Shown here one piece after another: positions 38,830 through 53,400 of a stretch of 64,000 nt of DNA (the first letter of the stretch is position 1; every line of letters begins with the position of its first letter). The notes beneath the pieces were generated by a model. It ran no database searches and was not told the origin of the DNA. It saw only the letters and a list, made by a program, of their open reading frames with translations. The translations under genes and the position numbers were made by a program. Source of the DNA: Coriaria nepalensis (lineage: Eukaryota > Streptophyta > Magnoliopsida > Cucurbitales > Coriariaceae). The stretch covers positions 21,483,501 through 21,547,500 of the forward strand of contig CP114481.1 in the NCBI GenBank assembly GCA_027186245.1. Direction: 5' to 3'.

Positions 38830-41800
38830 CACTGAGTCTGTTCTAGTCATTAAATCAGTCTAAATTAATTCGAACGAATTCTATTTTCGCTCTTCACACA
38901 TTATTTTCTTACATAACTTGCAATCAATCTACTGAAGACAACAATGCATTATTTTAGCATTAAAAAGCATATCACTCAGTCTTTTCAATCATTAAATTGT
39001 TTAAAGGCACTTCGAACCAGTTCTATTTTTGAATTTAGAACATGACTTTCATGCATAACTTGCACTTGATCTATTGAAGGCAACAATGCATTTGTTTAGC
39101 CTTAAAGTCATGTCACTGAGTCTGTTCTAGTCATTAATTCATTCTAAATTAATTCGAACGAACTCTATTTTCGCCCTTCAAACATTATTTTCTTACATAA
39201 CTTGCAATTAATCTACTGAAGACAACAATGCATTATTTTAGCATTAAAAAGCATATCACTCAGTCTTTTCAATCATAAATTGTTTGAAGACACTTCAAAC
39301 CAATTCAATTTTTGAATTCAGAACACGACTTTCATGCATAACTTGCACTTCATCTATTGAAGGCAACTATTCATTTTTTTAGCCTTAAAGTCATATTATT
39401 GCGTCTCTTTTAGTCATTAAATCTTTCTGAATCACTTCGAATGAAAATCGGCGCTTAAACATGACTTTCGTGCATAACTTGCAGTTGATCTATTGAAGGC
39501 AACAATGCATTTTTTTAGCATTAAAGTCATGTCACTGAGTCTCTTCTAGTCATTAAATCATTCTAAATTAATTCGAACGAATTCTATTTTCGCCCTTCAA
39601 ACATTATTTTCTTACATAACTTGCAATTAATCTACTGAAGACAACAATGCATTATTTTGGCATTAAAAAGCATATCACTCAGTCTTTTCAATCATTAAAT
39701 TGTTTGAAGGCACTTCAAACTAATACTATTTTTGAATTCGGAACACGACTTTCATGCATAACTTGCACTTCATCTATTGAAGGCAACTATTCATTTTTTT
39801 AGCCTTAAAGTCATGTCACTGAGTCTGTTCTAGTCATTAAATCATTCTAAATTAATTCGAACGAATTCTATTTTCGCCCTTCAAACATTATTTTCTTACA
39901 TAACTTGCAATTAATCTACTGAAGACAACAATGCATTATTTTGGCATTAAAAAGCATATCACTCAGTCTTTTCAATCATTAAATTATTTGAAGGCACTTC
40001 GAACCAATACTATTTTTGAATTCGGAACACGACTTTCATGCATAACTTGCACTTCATCTATTGAAGGCAACTATTCATTTTTTCAGCCTTAAAGTCATGT
40101 CACTGAGTCTGTTCTAGTCATTAAATCAGTCTAAATTAATTCGAACGAATTCTATTTTCGCCCTTCACACATTATTTTCTTACATAACTTGCAATTAATC
40201 TACTGAAGACAACAATGCATTATTTTAGCATTAAAAAGCATATCACTCAGTCTTTTCAATCATTAAATTGTTTAAAGGCACTTCGAACCAGTTCTATTTT
40301 TGAATTTAGAACATGACTTTCATGCATAACTTGCACTTGATCTATTGAAGGCAACAATGCATTTGTTTAGCCTTAAAGTCATGTCACTGAGTCTGTTCTA
40401 GTCATTAAATCATTCTAAATTAATTCGAACGAATTCTATTTTTGCCCTTCAAACATTATTTTCTTACATAACTTGCAATTAATCTACTGAAGACAACAAT
40501 GCATTATTTTGGCATTAAAAAGCATATCACTCAGTCTTTTCAATCATTAAATTGTTTGAAGGCACTTCGAACTAATACTATTTTTGAATTCGGAACACGA
40601 CTTTCATGCATAACTCGCACTTCATCTATTGAAGGCAACTATTCATTTTTTTAGCCTTAAAGTCATATTATTGCGTCTCTTTTAGTCATTAAATCTTTCT
40701 GAATCACTTCGAATGAAAATCGGCCTTTAAACATGACTTTCGTGCATAACTTGCAGTTGATCTATTGAAGGCAACAATGCATTTGTTTAGCATTAAAGTC
40801 ATGTCACTGAGTCTGTTCTAGTCATTAAATCATTCTAAATTAATTCGAACGAACTCTATTTTCGCCCTTCAAACATTATTTTCTTACATAACTTGCAATT
40901 AATCTACTGAAGACAACAATGCATTATTTTGGCATTAAAAAGCATATCACTCAGTCTTTTCAATCATTAAATTGTTTGAAGGCACTTCGAACTAATACTA
41001 TTTTTGAATTCGGAACACGACTTTCATGCATAACTTGCACTTCATCTATTGAAGGCAACTATTCATTTTTTTAGCCTTAAAGTCATGTCACTGAGTCTGT
41101 TCTAGTCATTAAATCAGTCTAAATTAATTCGAACGAATTCTATTTTCGCCCTTCACACATTATTTTCTTACATAACTTGCAATCAATCTACTAAAGACAA
41201 CAATGCATTATTTTAGCATTAAAAAGCATATCACTCAGTCTTTTCAATCATTAAATTGTTTAAAGGCACTTCGAACCAGTTCTATTTTTGAATTTAGAAC
41301 ATGACTTTCATGCATAACTTGCACTTGATCTATTGAAGGCAACAATGCATTTGTTTAGCCTTAAAGTCATGTCACTGAGTCTGTTCTAGTCATTAAATCA
41401 TTCTAAATTAATTCGAACGAACTCTATTTTCGCCCTTCAAACATTATTTTCTTACATAACTTGCAATTAATCTACTGAAGACAACAATGCATTATTTTAG
41501 CATTAAAAAGCATATCACTCAGTCTTTTCAATCATAAATTGTTTGAAGACACTTCAAACCAATTCTATTTTTGAATTCAGAACACGACTTTCATGCATAA
41601 CTTGCACTTCATCTATTGAAGGCAACTATTCATTTTTTTAGCCTTAAAGTCATATTATTGCGTCTCTTTTAGTCATTAAATCTTTCTGAATCACTTCGAA
41701 TGAAAATCGGCGCTTAAACATGACTTTCGTGCATAACTTGCAGTTGATCTATTGAAGGCAACAATGCATTTTTTTAGCATTAAAGTCATGTCACTGAGTC

Positions 41801-42110
41801 TCTTCTAGTCATTAAATCATTCTAAATTAATTCGAACGAATTCTATTTTCGCCCTTCAAACATTATTTTCTTACATAACTTGCAATTAATCTACTGAAGA
41901 CAACAATGCATTATTTTGGCATTAAAAAGCATATCACTAAGTCTTTTCAATCATTAAATTGTTTGAAGGCACTTCGAACTAATACTATTTTTGAATTCGG
42001 AACACAACTTTCATGCATAACTTGCACTTCATCTATTGAAGGCAACTATTCATTTTTTTAGCCTTAAAGTCATGTCACTGAGTCTGTTCTAGTCATTAAA
42101 TCATTCTAAA
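38830..42110 (+). repeat. 2.26 kb duplicated dimer/trimer block
   Basis: Rare variants GCAATCAATCTACTG or CTAAAG, CGAACTCTATTTTC, AATCATAAATTG with TTGAAGACACTTCAAACC, and ATCGGCGCTTAAAC occur in the same order at about 38.9-39.5 kb and 41.2-41.8 kb. The AATCATAAAT anchors are at 39,271 and 41,530. A third relative is at 60,419-60,960 (anchor 60,769), about 19 kb away. Confidence 0.8.
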
Positions 42111-42169
42111 TTAATTCGAACGAATTCTATTTTCGCCCTTCAAACATTATTTTCTTACATAACTTACAA

Positions 42170-44205
42170 TTAATCTACTGAAGACAACAATGCATTATTT
42201 TAGCATTAAAAAGCATATCACTCAGTCTTTTCGATCATTAAATTGTTTAAAGGCACTTCGAACCAATTCTATTTTTGAATTTAGAACATGACGTTCATTC
42301 ATAACTTGCACTTGATCTATTGAAGGCAACAATGCATTTGTTTAGCCTTAAACTCATGTCACTGAGTCTGTTCTAGTCATTAAATCATTCTAAATTAATT
42401 CGAACGAATTCTATTTTCACCCTTCAAACATTATTTTCTTACATAACTTGCAATTAATCTACTGAAGACAACAATGCATTATTTTAGCATTAAAAAGCAT
42501 ATCTCTCAGTCTTTTCAATCATTAAATTGTTTAAAGGCACTTCGAACCAGTTCTATTTTTGAATTTAGAACATCACTTTCATGCATAACTTGCACTTGAT
42601 CTATTGAAGGCAACAATGCATTTGTTTAGCATTAAAGTCATGTCATTGCGTCTCTTTTAGTCATTAAATCTTTCTGAATCACTTCGAATGAAAATCGGCC
42701 TTTAAACATGACTTTCGTGCATAACTTGCAGTTGATCTATTGAAGGCAACAATGCATTTGTTTAGCATTAAAGTCATGTCACTGAGTCTCTTCTAGTCAA
42801 TAAATCATTCTAAATTAATTCGAACGAATTCTATTTTCGCCCTTCAAACATTATTTTCTTACATAACTTGCAATTAATCTACTGAAGACAACAATGCATT
42901 ATTTTGGCATTAAAAAGCATATCACTCAGTCTTTTCAATCATTAAATTGTTTGAAGGCACTTCGAACTAATACTATTTTTGAATTCGGAACACGACTTTC
43001 ATGCATAACTTGCACTTCATCTATTGAAGGCAACTATTCATTTTTTTAGCCTTAAAGTCATGTCACTGAGTCTGTTCTAGTCATTAAATCATTCTAAATT
43101 AATTCGAACGAATTCTATTTTCACCCTTCAAACATTATTTTCTTACATAACTTCCAATTAATCTACTGAAGACAACAATGCATTATTTTAGCATTAAAAA
43201 GCATATCACTCAGTCTTTTCGATCATTAAATTGTTTAAAGGCACTTCGAACCAATTCTATTTTTGAATTTAGAACATGACGTTCATTCATAACTTGCACT
43301 TGATCTATTGAAGGCAACAATGCATTTGTTTAGCCTTAAACTCATGTCACTGAGTCTGTTCTAGTCATTAAATCATTCTAAATTAATTCGAACGAATTCT
43401 ATTTTCACCCTTCAAACATTATTTTCTTACATAACTTGCAATTAATCTACTGAAGACAACAATGCATTATTTTAGCATTAAAAAGCATATCTCTCAGTCT
43501 TTTCAATCATTAAATTGTTTAAAGGCACTTCGAACCAGTTCTATTTTTGAATTTAGAACATCACTTTCATGCATAACTTGCACTTGATCTATTGAAGGCA
43601 ACAATGCATTTGTTTAGCATTAAAGTCATGTCATTGCGTCTCTTTTAGTCATTAAATCTTTCTGAATCACTTCGAATGAAAATCGGCCTTTAAACATGAC
43701 TTTCGTGCATAACTTGCAGTTGATCTATTGAAGGCAACAATGCATTTGTTTAGCATTAAAGTCATGTCACTGAGTCTCTTCTAGTCAATAAATCATTCTA
43801 AATTAATTCGAACGAATTCTATTTTCGCCCTTCAAACATTATTTTCTTACATAACTTGCAATTAATCTACTGAAGACAACAATGCATTATTTTGGCATTA
43901 AAAAGCATATCACTCAGTCTTTTCAATCATTAAATTGTTTGAAGGCACTTCGAACTAATACTATTTTTGAATTCGGAACACGACTTTCATGCATAACTTG
44001 CACTTCATCTATTGAAGGCAACTATTCATTTTTTTAGCCTTAAAGTCATGTCACTGAGTCTGTTCTAGTCATTAAATCATTCTAAATTAATTCGAACGAA
44101 TTCTATTTTCACCCTTCAAACATTATTTTCTTACATAACTTCCAATTAATCTACTGAAGACAACAATGCATTATTTTAGCATTAAAAAGCATATCACTCA
44201 GTCTT
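42170..44205 (+). repeat. 988 bp tandem duplication (two dimers plus one trimer)
   Basis: TTTTCGATCATTA at 42,231 and 43,219, TGTCATTGCGTC at 42,641 and 43,629, and AACTTCCAATTAATC at 43,151 and 44,139 all give a 988 bp shift, equal to 284 + 284 + 420. Each copy contains the H3 chimeric monomer, AAACTCATGTCAC, ATATCTCTCAG and AGTCAATAAATC. I saw no difference between the copies by eye. Confidence 0.9.
42542..42683 (+). repeat. Chimeric monomer H3 (B front, C middle, B tail), 142 bp
   Basis: The front is H1-like (CGAACCAGTTC, AACATCAC). The middle is C-like (CAACAATGCATTTGTTTAGC and ATTAAAGTCATGTCA). It then returns to the B tail TTGCGTCTCTTTTAG and TCTTTCTGAATC before a C box at 42,684. It therefore stands in the B position of a trimer. 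A second copy lies 988 bp downstream at 43,530-43,671. Confidence 0.88.
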
Positions 44206-46040
44206 TTCAATCATTAAATTGTTTAAAGGCACTTCGAACCAGTTCTATTTTTGAATTTAGAACATGACTTTCATGCATAACTTGCACTTGATCTATTGAA
44301 GGCAACAATGCATTTGTTTAGCCTTAAAGTCATGTCACTGAGTCTGTTCTAGTCATTAAATCATTCTAAATTAATTCGAACGAATTCTATTTTCGCCCTT
44401 CAAACATTATTTTCTTACATAACTTACAATTAATCTACTGAAGACAACAATGCATTATTTTAGCATTAAAAAGCATATCACTCAGTCTTTTCAATCATTA
44501 AATTGTTTAAAGGCACTTCGAACTAATACTATTTTTGAATTCGGAACACAACTTTCATGCATAACTTGCACTTCATCTATTGAAGGCAACTATTCATTTT
44601 TTTAGCCTTAAAGTCATGTCACTGAGTCTGTTCTAGTCATTAAATCATTCTAAATTAATTCGAACGAATTCTATTTTCACCCTTCAAACATTATTTTCTT
44701 ACATAACTTGCAATTAATCTACTGAAGACAACAATGCATTATTTTAGCATTAAAAAGCATATCACTCAGTCTTTTCAATCATTAAATTGTTTAAAGGCAC
44801 TTCGAACCAGTTCTATTTTTGAATTTAGAACATGACTTTCATGCATAACTTGCACTTGATCTATTGAAGGCAACAATGCATTTGTTTAGCCTTAAAGTCA
44901 TGTCACTGAGTCTGTTCTAGTCATTAAATCATTCTAAATTAATTCGAACGAATTCTATTTTCGCCCTTCAAACATTATTTTCTTACATAACTTACAATTA
45001 ATCTACTGAAGACAACAATGCATTATTTTAGCATTAAAAAGCATATCACTCAGTCTTTTCAATCATTAAATTGTTTGAAGGCACTTCGAACAAATTCTAT
45101 TTTTGAATTTAGAACATGACTTTCATGCATAACTTGCACTTGATCTATTGAAGGCAACAATGCATTTGTTTAGCCCTAAAGTCATGTCACTGAGTCTGTT
45201 CTAGTCATTAAATCATTCTAAATTAATTCGAACGAATTCTATTTTCGCCCTTCAAACATTATTTTCTTACATAACTTGCAATTAATCTACTGAAGACAAC
45301 AATGCAGTATTTTGGCATTAAAAAGCATATCACTCAGTCTTTTCAATCAATAAATTGTTTGAAGGCACTTCGAACTAATACTATTTTTGAATTCGGAACA
45401 CGACTTTCATGCATAACTTGCACTTCATCTATTGAAGGCAACTATTCATTTTTTCAGCCTTAAAGTCATGTCACTGAGTCTGTTCTAGTCATTAAATCAG
45501 TCTAAATTAATTCGAACGAATTCTATTTTCGCCCTTCACACATTATTTTCTTACATAACTTGCAATTAATCTACTGAAGACAACAATGCATTATTTTAGC
45601 ATTAAAAAGCATATCACTCAGTCTTTTCAATCATTAAATTGTTTAAAGGCACTTCGAACCAGTTCTATTTTTGAATTTAGAACATGACTTTCATGCATAA
45701 CTTGCACTTGATCTATTGAAGGCAACAATGCATTTGTTTAGCCTTAAAGTCATGTCACTGAGTCTGTTCTAGTCATTAAATCATTCTAAATTAATTCGAA
45801 CGAATTCTATTTTTGCCCTTCAAACATTATTTTCTTACATAACTTGCAATTAATCTACTGAAGACAACAATGCATTATTTTAGCATTAAAAAGCATATCA
45901 CTCAGTCTTTTCAATCATTAAATTGTTTAAAGGCACTTCGAACCAGTTCTATTTTTGAATTTAGAACATGACTTTCATGCATAACTTGCACTTGATCTAT
46001 TGAAGGCAACAATGCATTTGTTTAGCCTTAAAGTCATGTC

Positions 46041-49000
46041 ACTGAGTCCGTTCTAGTCATTAAATCATTCTAAATTAATTCGAACGAATTCTATTTTCGC
46101 CCTTCACACATTATTTTCTTACATAACTTGCAATTAATATACTGAAGACAACAATGCATTATTTTAGCATTAAAAAGCATATCACTCAGTCTTTTCAATC
46201 ATTAAATTGTTTAAAGGCACTTCGAACAAGTTCTATTTTTGAATTTAGAACATGACTTTCATGCATAACTTGCACTCTATCTATTGAAGGCAACAATGTA
46301 TTTGTTTAGCCTTAAAGTCATGTCACTGAGTCTGTTCTAGTCATTAAATCATTCTAAATTAATTCGAACGAATTCTATTTTCGCCCTTCAAACATTATTT
46401 TCTTACATAACTTGCAATTAATCTACTGAAGACAACAATGCATTATTTTGGCATTAAAAAGCATATCACTCAGTCTTTTCAATCATTAAATTGTTTGAAG
46501 GCACTTCGAACTAATACTATTTTTGAATTCAGAACACGACTTTCATGCATAACTTGCACTTCATCTATTGAAGGCAACTATTCATTTTTTTAGCCTTAAA
46601 GTCATATTATTGCGTCTCTTTTAGTCATTAAATCTTTCTGAATCACTTCGAATGAAAATCGGCCTTTAAACATGACTTTCGTGCATAACTTCCAGTTGAT
46701 CTATTGAAGGCAACAATGCATTTGTTTAGCATTAAAGTCATGTCACTGAGTCTCTTCTAGTCATTAAATCATTCTAAATTAATTCGAACGAAATCTATTT
46801 TCGCCCTTCAAACATTATTTTCTTACATAACTTGCAATTAATCTACTGAAGACAACAATGCATTATTTTAGCATTAAAAAGCATATCACTCAGTCTTTTC
46901 AATCATTAAATTGTTTAAAGGCACTTCAAACCAGTTCTATATTTGAATTGAGAACATGACTTTCATGCATAACTTGCACTTGATCTATTGAAGGCAACAA
47001 TGCATTTGTTTAGCCTTAAAGTCATGTCACTGAGTCTGTTCTAGTCATTAAATCATTCTAAATTAATTCGAACGAATTCTATTTTCACCCTTCAAACATT
47101 ATTTTCTTACATAACTTGCAATTAATCTACTGAAGACAACAATGCATTATTTTAGCATTAAAAAGCATATCACTCAGTCTTTTCAATCATTAAATTGTTT
47201 AAAGGCACTTCGACCCAGTTCTATTTTTGAATTTAGAACATGACTTTCATGCATAACTTGCACTTGATCTATTGAAGGCAACAATGCATTTGTTTAGCCT
47301 TAAAGTCATGTCACTGAGTCTGTTCTAGTCATTAAATCATTCTAAATTAATTCGAACGAATTCTATTTTCGCCCTTCAAACATTATTTTCTTACATAACT
47401 TACAATTAATCTACTGAAGACAACAATGCATTATTTTAGCATTAAAAAGCATATCACTCAGTCTTTTCAATCATTAAATTGTTTGAAGGCACTTCGAACA
47501 AATTCTATTTTTGAATTTAGAACATGACTTTCATGCATAACTTGCACTTGATCTATTGAAGGCAACAATGCATTTGTTTAGCCTTAAAGTCATGTCACTG
47601 AGTCTGTTCTAGTCATTAAATCATTCTAAATTAATTCGAACGAATTCTATTTTCGCCCTTCAAACATTATTTTCTTACATAACTTGCAATTAATGTACTG
47701 AAGACAACAATGCATTATTTTGGCATTAAAAAGCATATCACTCAGTCTTTTCAATCATTAAATTATTTGAAGGCACTTCGAACCAATACTATTTTTGAAT
47801 TCGGAACACGACTTTCATGCATAACTTGCACTTCATCTATTGAAGGCAACTATTCATTTTTTCAGCCTTAAAGTCATGTCACTGAGTCTGTTCTAGTCAT
47901 TAAATCAGTCTAAATTAATTCGAACGAATTCTATTTTCGCCCTTCACACATTATTTTCTTACATAACTTGCAATTAATCTACTGAAGACAACAATGCATT
48001 ATTTTAGCATTAAAAAGCATATCACTCAGTCTTTTCAATCATTAAATTGTTTAAAGGCACTTCGAACCAGTTCTATTTTTGAATTTAGAACATGACTTTC
48101 ATGCATAACTTGCACTTGATCTATTGAAGGCAACAATGCATTTGTTTAGCCTTAAAGTCATGTCACTGAGTCTGTTCTAGTCATTAAATCATTCTAAATT
48201 AATTCGAACGAATTCTATTTTTGCCCTTCAAACATTATTTTCTTACATAACTTGCAATTAATCTACTGAAGACAACAATGCATTATTTTGGCATTAAAAA
48301 GCATATCACTCAGTCTTTTCAATCATTAAATTGTTTGAAGGCACTTCGAACTAATACTATTTTTGAATTCGGAACACGACTTTCATGCATAACTCGCATT
48401 TCATCTATTGAAGGCAACTATTCATTTTTTTAGCCTTAAAGTCATATTATTGCGTCTCTTTTAGTCATTAAATCTTTCTGAATCACTTCGAATGAAAATC
48501 GGCCTTTAAACATGACTTTCGTGCATAACTTGCAGTTGATCTATTGAAGGCAACAATGCATTTGTTTAGCATTAAAGTCATGTCACTGAGTCTCTTCTAG
48601 TCATTAAATCATTCTAAATTAATTCGAACGAATTCTATTTTCGCCCTTCAAACATTATTTTCTTACATAACTTGCAATTAATCTACTGAAGACAACAATG
48701 CATTATTTTGGCATTAAAAAGCATATCACTCAGTCTTTTCAATCATTAAATTGTTTGAAGGCACTTCAAACTAATACTATTTTTGAATTCGGAACACGAC
48801 TTTTATGCATAACTTGCACTTCATCTATTGAAGGCAACTATTCATTTTTTTAGCCTTAAAGTCATGTCACTGAGTCTGTTCTAGTCATTAAATCATTCTA
48901 AATTAATTCGAACGAATTCCATTTTCGCCCTTCAAACATTATTTTCTTACATAACTTGCAATTAATCTACTGAAGACAACAATGCATTATTTTAGCATTA

Positions 49001-50424
49001 AAAAGCATATCACTCAGTCTTTTCAATCATTAAATTGTTTAAAGGCACTTCGAACAAGTTCTATTTTTGAATTTAGAACATGACTTTCATGCATAACTTG
49101 CACTCTATCTATTGAAGGCAACAATGTATTTGTTTAGCCTTAAAGTCATGTCACTGAGTCTGTTCTAGTCATTAAATCATTCTAAATTAATTCGAACGAA
49201 TTCTATTTTCGCCCTTCAAACATTATTTTCTTACATAACTTGCAATTAATCTACTGAAGACAACAATGCATTATTTTGGCATTAAAAAGCATATCACTCA
49301 GTCTTTTCAATCATTAAATTGTTTGAAGGCACTTCGAACTAATACTATTTTTGAATTCAGAACACGACTTTCATGCATAACTTGCACTTCATCTATTGAA
49401 GGCAACTATTCATTTTTTTAGCCTTAAAGTCATATTATTGCGTCTCTTTTAGTCATTAAATCTTTCTGAATCACTTCGAATGAAAATCGGCCTTTAAACA
49501 TGACTTTCGTGCATAACTTGCAGTTGATCTATTGAAGGCAACAATGCATTTGTTTAGCATTAAAGTCATGTCACTGAGTCTCTTCTAGTCATTAAATCAT
49601 TCTAAATTAATTCGAACGAATTCTATTTTCGCCCTTCAAACATTATTTTCTTACATAACTTGCAATTAATCTACTGAAGACAACAATGCATTATTTTGGC
49701 ATTAAAAAGCATATCACTCAGTCTTTTCAATCATTAAATTGTTTGAAGGCACTTCGAACTAATACTATTTTTGAATTCGGAACACGACTTTCATGCATAA
49801 CTTGCACTTCATCTATTGAAGGCAACAATGCATTTGTTTAGCATTAAAGTCATGTCACTGAGTCTCTTCTAGTCATTAAATCATTCTAAATTAATTCGAA
49901 CGAATTCTATTTTCGCCCTTCAAACATTATTTTCTTACATAACTTGCAATTAATCTACTGAAGACAACAATGCATTATATTGGCATTAAAAAGCATATCA
50001 CTCAGTCTTTTCAATCATTAAATTGTTTGAAGGCACTTCGAACTAATACTATTTTTGAATTCGGAACACGACTTTCATGCATAACTTGCACTTCATCTAT
50101 TGAAGGCAACTATTCATTTTTTTAGCCTTAAAGTCATGTCACTGAGTCTGTTCTAGTCATTAAATCATTCTAAATTAATTCGAACGAATTCCATTTTCGC
50201 CCTTCAAACATTATTTTCTTACATAACTTACAATTAATCTACTGAAGACAACAATGCATTATTTTAGCATTAAAAAGCATATCACTCAGTCTTTTCAATC
50301 ATTAAATTGTTTAAAGGCACTTCGAACCAATTCTATTTTTTAATTTAGAACATGACGTTCATTCATAACTTGCACTTGATCTATTGAAGGCAACAATGCA
50401 TTTGTTTAGCCTTAAAGTCATGTC
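46041..50424 (+). repeat. 4,384 bp higher-order repeat, copy 1
   Basis: The unit is counted from CACTGAGTCCG, which recurs at 46,041, 50,425 and 54,809. Its length equals 11 x 284 + 3 x 420, i.e. 31 monomers; the three trimers have their B tails near 46.6, 48.45 and 49.44 kb. Diagnostic variants are TTCTATATTTGAATTG, CTTCGACCCAG, GAATTCCATTTTC, CACTCTATC, GCATTATATTGGC and AATATACTG. Differences from copy 2 seen by eye: AATACTATT (AAAAC in copy 2), TAATGTACTG, CGCATTTCATC and CTTTTATGC here, and ACTTCCATGC in copy 2. Confidence 0.92.
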
Positions 50425-53400
50425 ACTGAGTCCGTTCTAGTCATTAAATCATTCTAAATTAATTCGAACGAATTCTATTTTCGCCCTTCACACATTATTT
50501 TCTTACATAACTTGCAATTAATATACTGAAGACAACAATGCATTATTTTAGCATTAAAAAGCATATCACTCAGTCTTTTCAATCATTAAATTGTTTAAAG
50601 GCACTTCGAACAAGTTCTATTTTTGAATTTAGAACATGACTTTCATGCATAACTTGCACTCTATCTATTGAAGGCAACAATGTATTTGTTTAGCCTTAAA
50701 GTCATGTCACTGAGTCTGTTCTAGTCATTAAATCATTCTAAATTAATTCGAACGAATTCTATTTTCGCCCTTCAAACATTATTTTCTTACATAACTTGCA
50801 ATTAATCTACTGAAGACAACAATGCATTATTTTGGCATTAAAAAGCATATCACTCAGTCTTTTCAATCATTAAATTGTTTGAAGGCACTTCGAACTAAAA
50901 CTATTTTTGAATTCAGAACACGACTTTCATGCATAACTTGCACTTCATCTATTGAAGGCAACTATTCATTTTTTTAGCCTTAAAGTCATATTATTGCGTC
51001 TCTTTTAGTCATTAAATCTTTCTGAATCACTTCGAATGAAAATCGGCCTTTAAACATGACTTTCGTGCATAACTTCCAGTTGATCTATTGAAGGCAACAA
51101 TGCATTTGTTTAGCATTAAAGTCATGTCACTGAGTCTCTTCTAGTCATTAAATCATTCTAAATTAATTCGAACGAAATCTATTTTCGCCCTTCAAACATT
51201 ATTTTCTTACATAACTTGCAATTAATCTACTGAAGACAACAATGCATTATTTTAGCATTAAAAAGCATATCACTCAGTCTTTTCAATCATTAAATTGTTT
51301 AAAGGCACTTCAAACCAGTTCTATATTTGAATTGAGAACATGACTTTCATGCATAACTTGCACTTGATCTATTGAAGGCAACAATGCATTTGTTTAGCCT
51401 TAAAGTCATGTCACTGAGTCTGTTCTAGTCATTAAATCATTCTAAATTAATTCGAACGAATTCTATTTTCACCCTTCAAACATTATTTTCTTACATAACT
51501 TGCAATTAATCTACTGAAGACAACAATGCATTATTTTAGCATTAAAAAGCATATCACTCAGTCTTTTCAATCATTAAATTGTTTAAAGGCACTTCGACCC
51601 AGTTCTATTTTTGAATTTAGAACATGACTTTCATGCATAACTTGCACTTGATCTATTGAAGGCAACAATGCATTTGTTTAGCCTTAAAGTCATGTCACTG
51701 AGTCTGTTCTAGTCATTAAATCATTCTAAATTAATTCGAACGAATTCTATTTTCGCCCTTCAAACATTATTTTCTTACATAACTTACAATTAATCTACTG
51801 AAGACAACAATGCATTATTTTAGCATTAAAAAGCATATCACTCAGTCTTTTCAATCATTAAATTGTTTGAAGGCACTTCGAACAAATTCTATTTTTGAAT
51901 TTAGAACATGACTTCCATGCATAACTTGCACTTGATCTATTGAAGGCAACAATGCATTTGTTTAGCCTTAAAGTCATGTCACTGAGTCTGTTCTAGTCAT
52001 TAAATCATTCTAAATTAATTCGAACGAATTCTATTTTCGCCCTTCAAACATTATTTTCTTACATAACTTGCAATTAATCTACTGAAGACAACAATGCATT
52101 ATTTTGGCATTAAAAAGCATATCACTCAGTCTTTTCAATCATTAAATTATTTGAAGGCACTTCGAACCAATACTATTTTTGAATTCGGAACACGACTTTC
52201 ATGCATAACTTGCACTTCATCTATTGAAGGCAACTATTCATTTTTTCAGCCTTAAAGTCATGTCACTGAGTCTGTTCTAGTCATTAAATCAGTCTAAATT
52301 AATTCGAACGAATTCTATTTTCGCCCTTCACACATTATTTTCTTACATAACTTGCAATTAATCTACTGAAGACAACAATGCATTATTTTAGCATTAAAAA
52401 GCATATCACTCAGTCTTTTCAATCATTAAATTGTTTAAAGGCACTTCGAACCAGTTCTATTTTTGAATTTAGAACATGACTTTCATGCATAACTTGCACT
52501 TGATCTATTGAAGGCAACAATGCATTTGTTTAGCCTTAAAGTCATGTCACTGAGTCTGTTCTAGTCATTAAATCATTCTAAATTAATTCGAACGAATTCT
52601 ATTTTTGCCCTTCAAACATTATTTTCTTACATAACTTGCAATTAATCTACTGAAGACAACAATGCATTATTTTGGCATTAAAAAGCATATCACTCAGTCT
52701 TTTCAATCATTAAATTGTTTGAAGGCACTTCGAACTAATACTATTTTTGAATTCGGAACACGACTTTCATGCATAACTCGCACTTCATCTATTGAAGGCA
52801 ACTATTCATTTTTTTAGCCTTAAAGTCATATTATTGCGTCTCTTTTAGTCATTAAATCTTTCTGAATCACTTCGAATGAAAATCGGCCTTTAAACATGAC
52901 TTTCGTGCATAACTTGCAGTTGATCTATTGAAGGCAACAATGCATTTGTTTAGCATTAAAGTCATGTCACTGAGTCTCTTCTAGTCATTAAATCATTCTA
53001 AATTAATTCGAACGAATTCTATTTTCGCCCTTCAAACATTATTTTCTTACATAACTTGCAATTAATCTACTGAAGACAACAATGCATTATTTTGGCATTA
53101 AAAAGCATATCACTCAGTCTTTTCAATCATTAAATTGTTTGAAGGCACTTCAAACTAATACTATTTTTGAATTCGGAACACGACTTTCATGCATAACTTG
53201 CACTTCATCTATTGAAGGCAACTATTCATTTTTTTAGCCTTAAAGTCATGTCACTGAGTCTGTTCTAGTCATTAAATCATTCTAAATTAATTCGAACGAA
53301 TTCCATTTTCGCCCTTCAAACATTATTTTCTTACATAACTTGCAATTAATCTACTGAAGACAACAATGCATTATTTTAGCATTAAAAAGCATATCACTCA

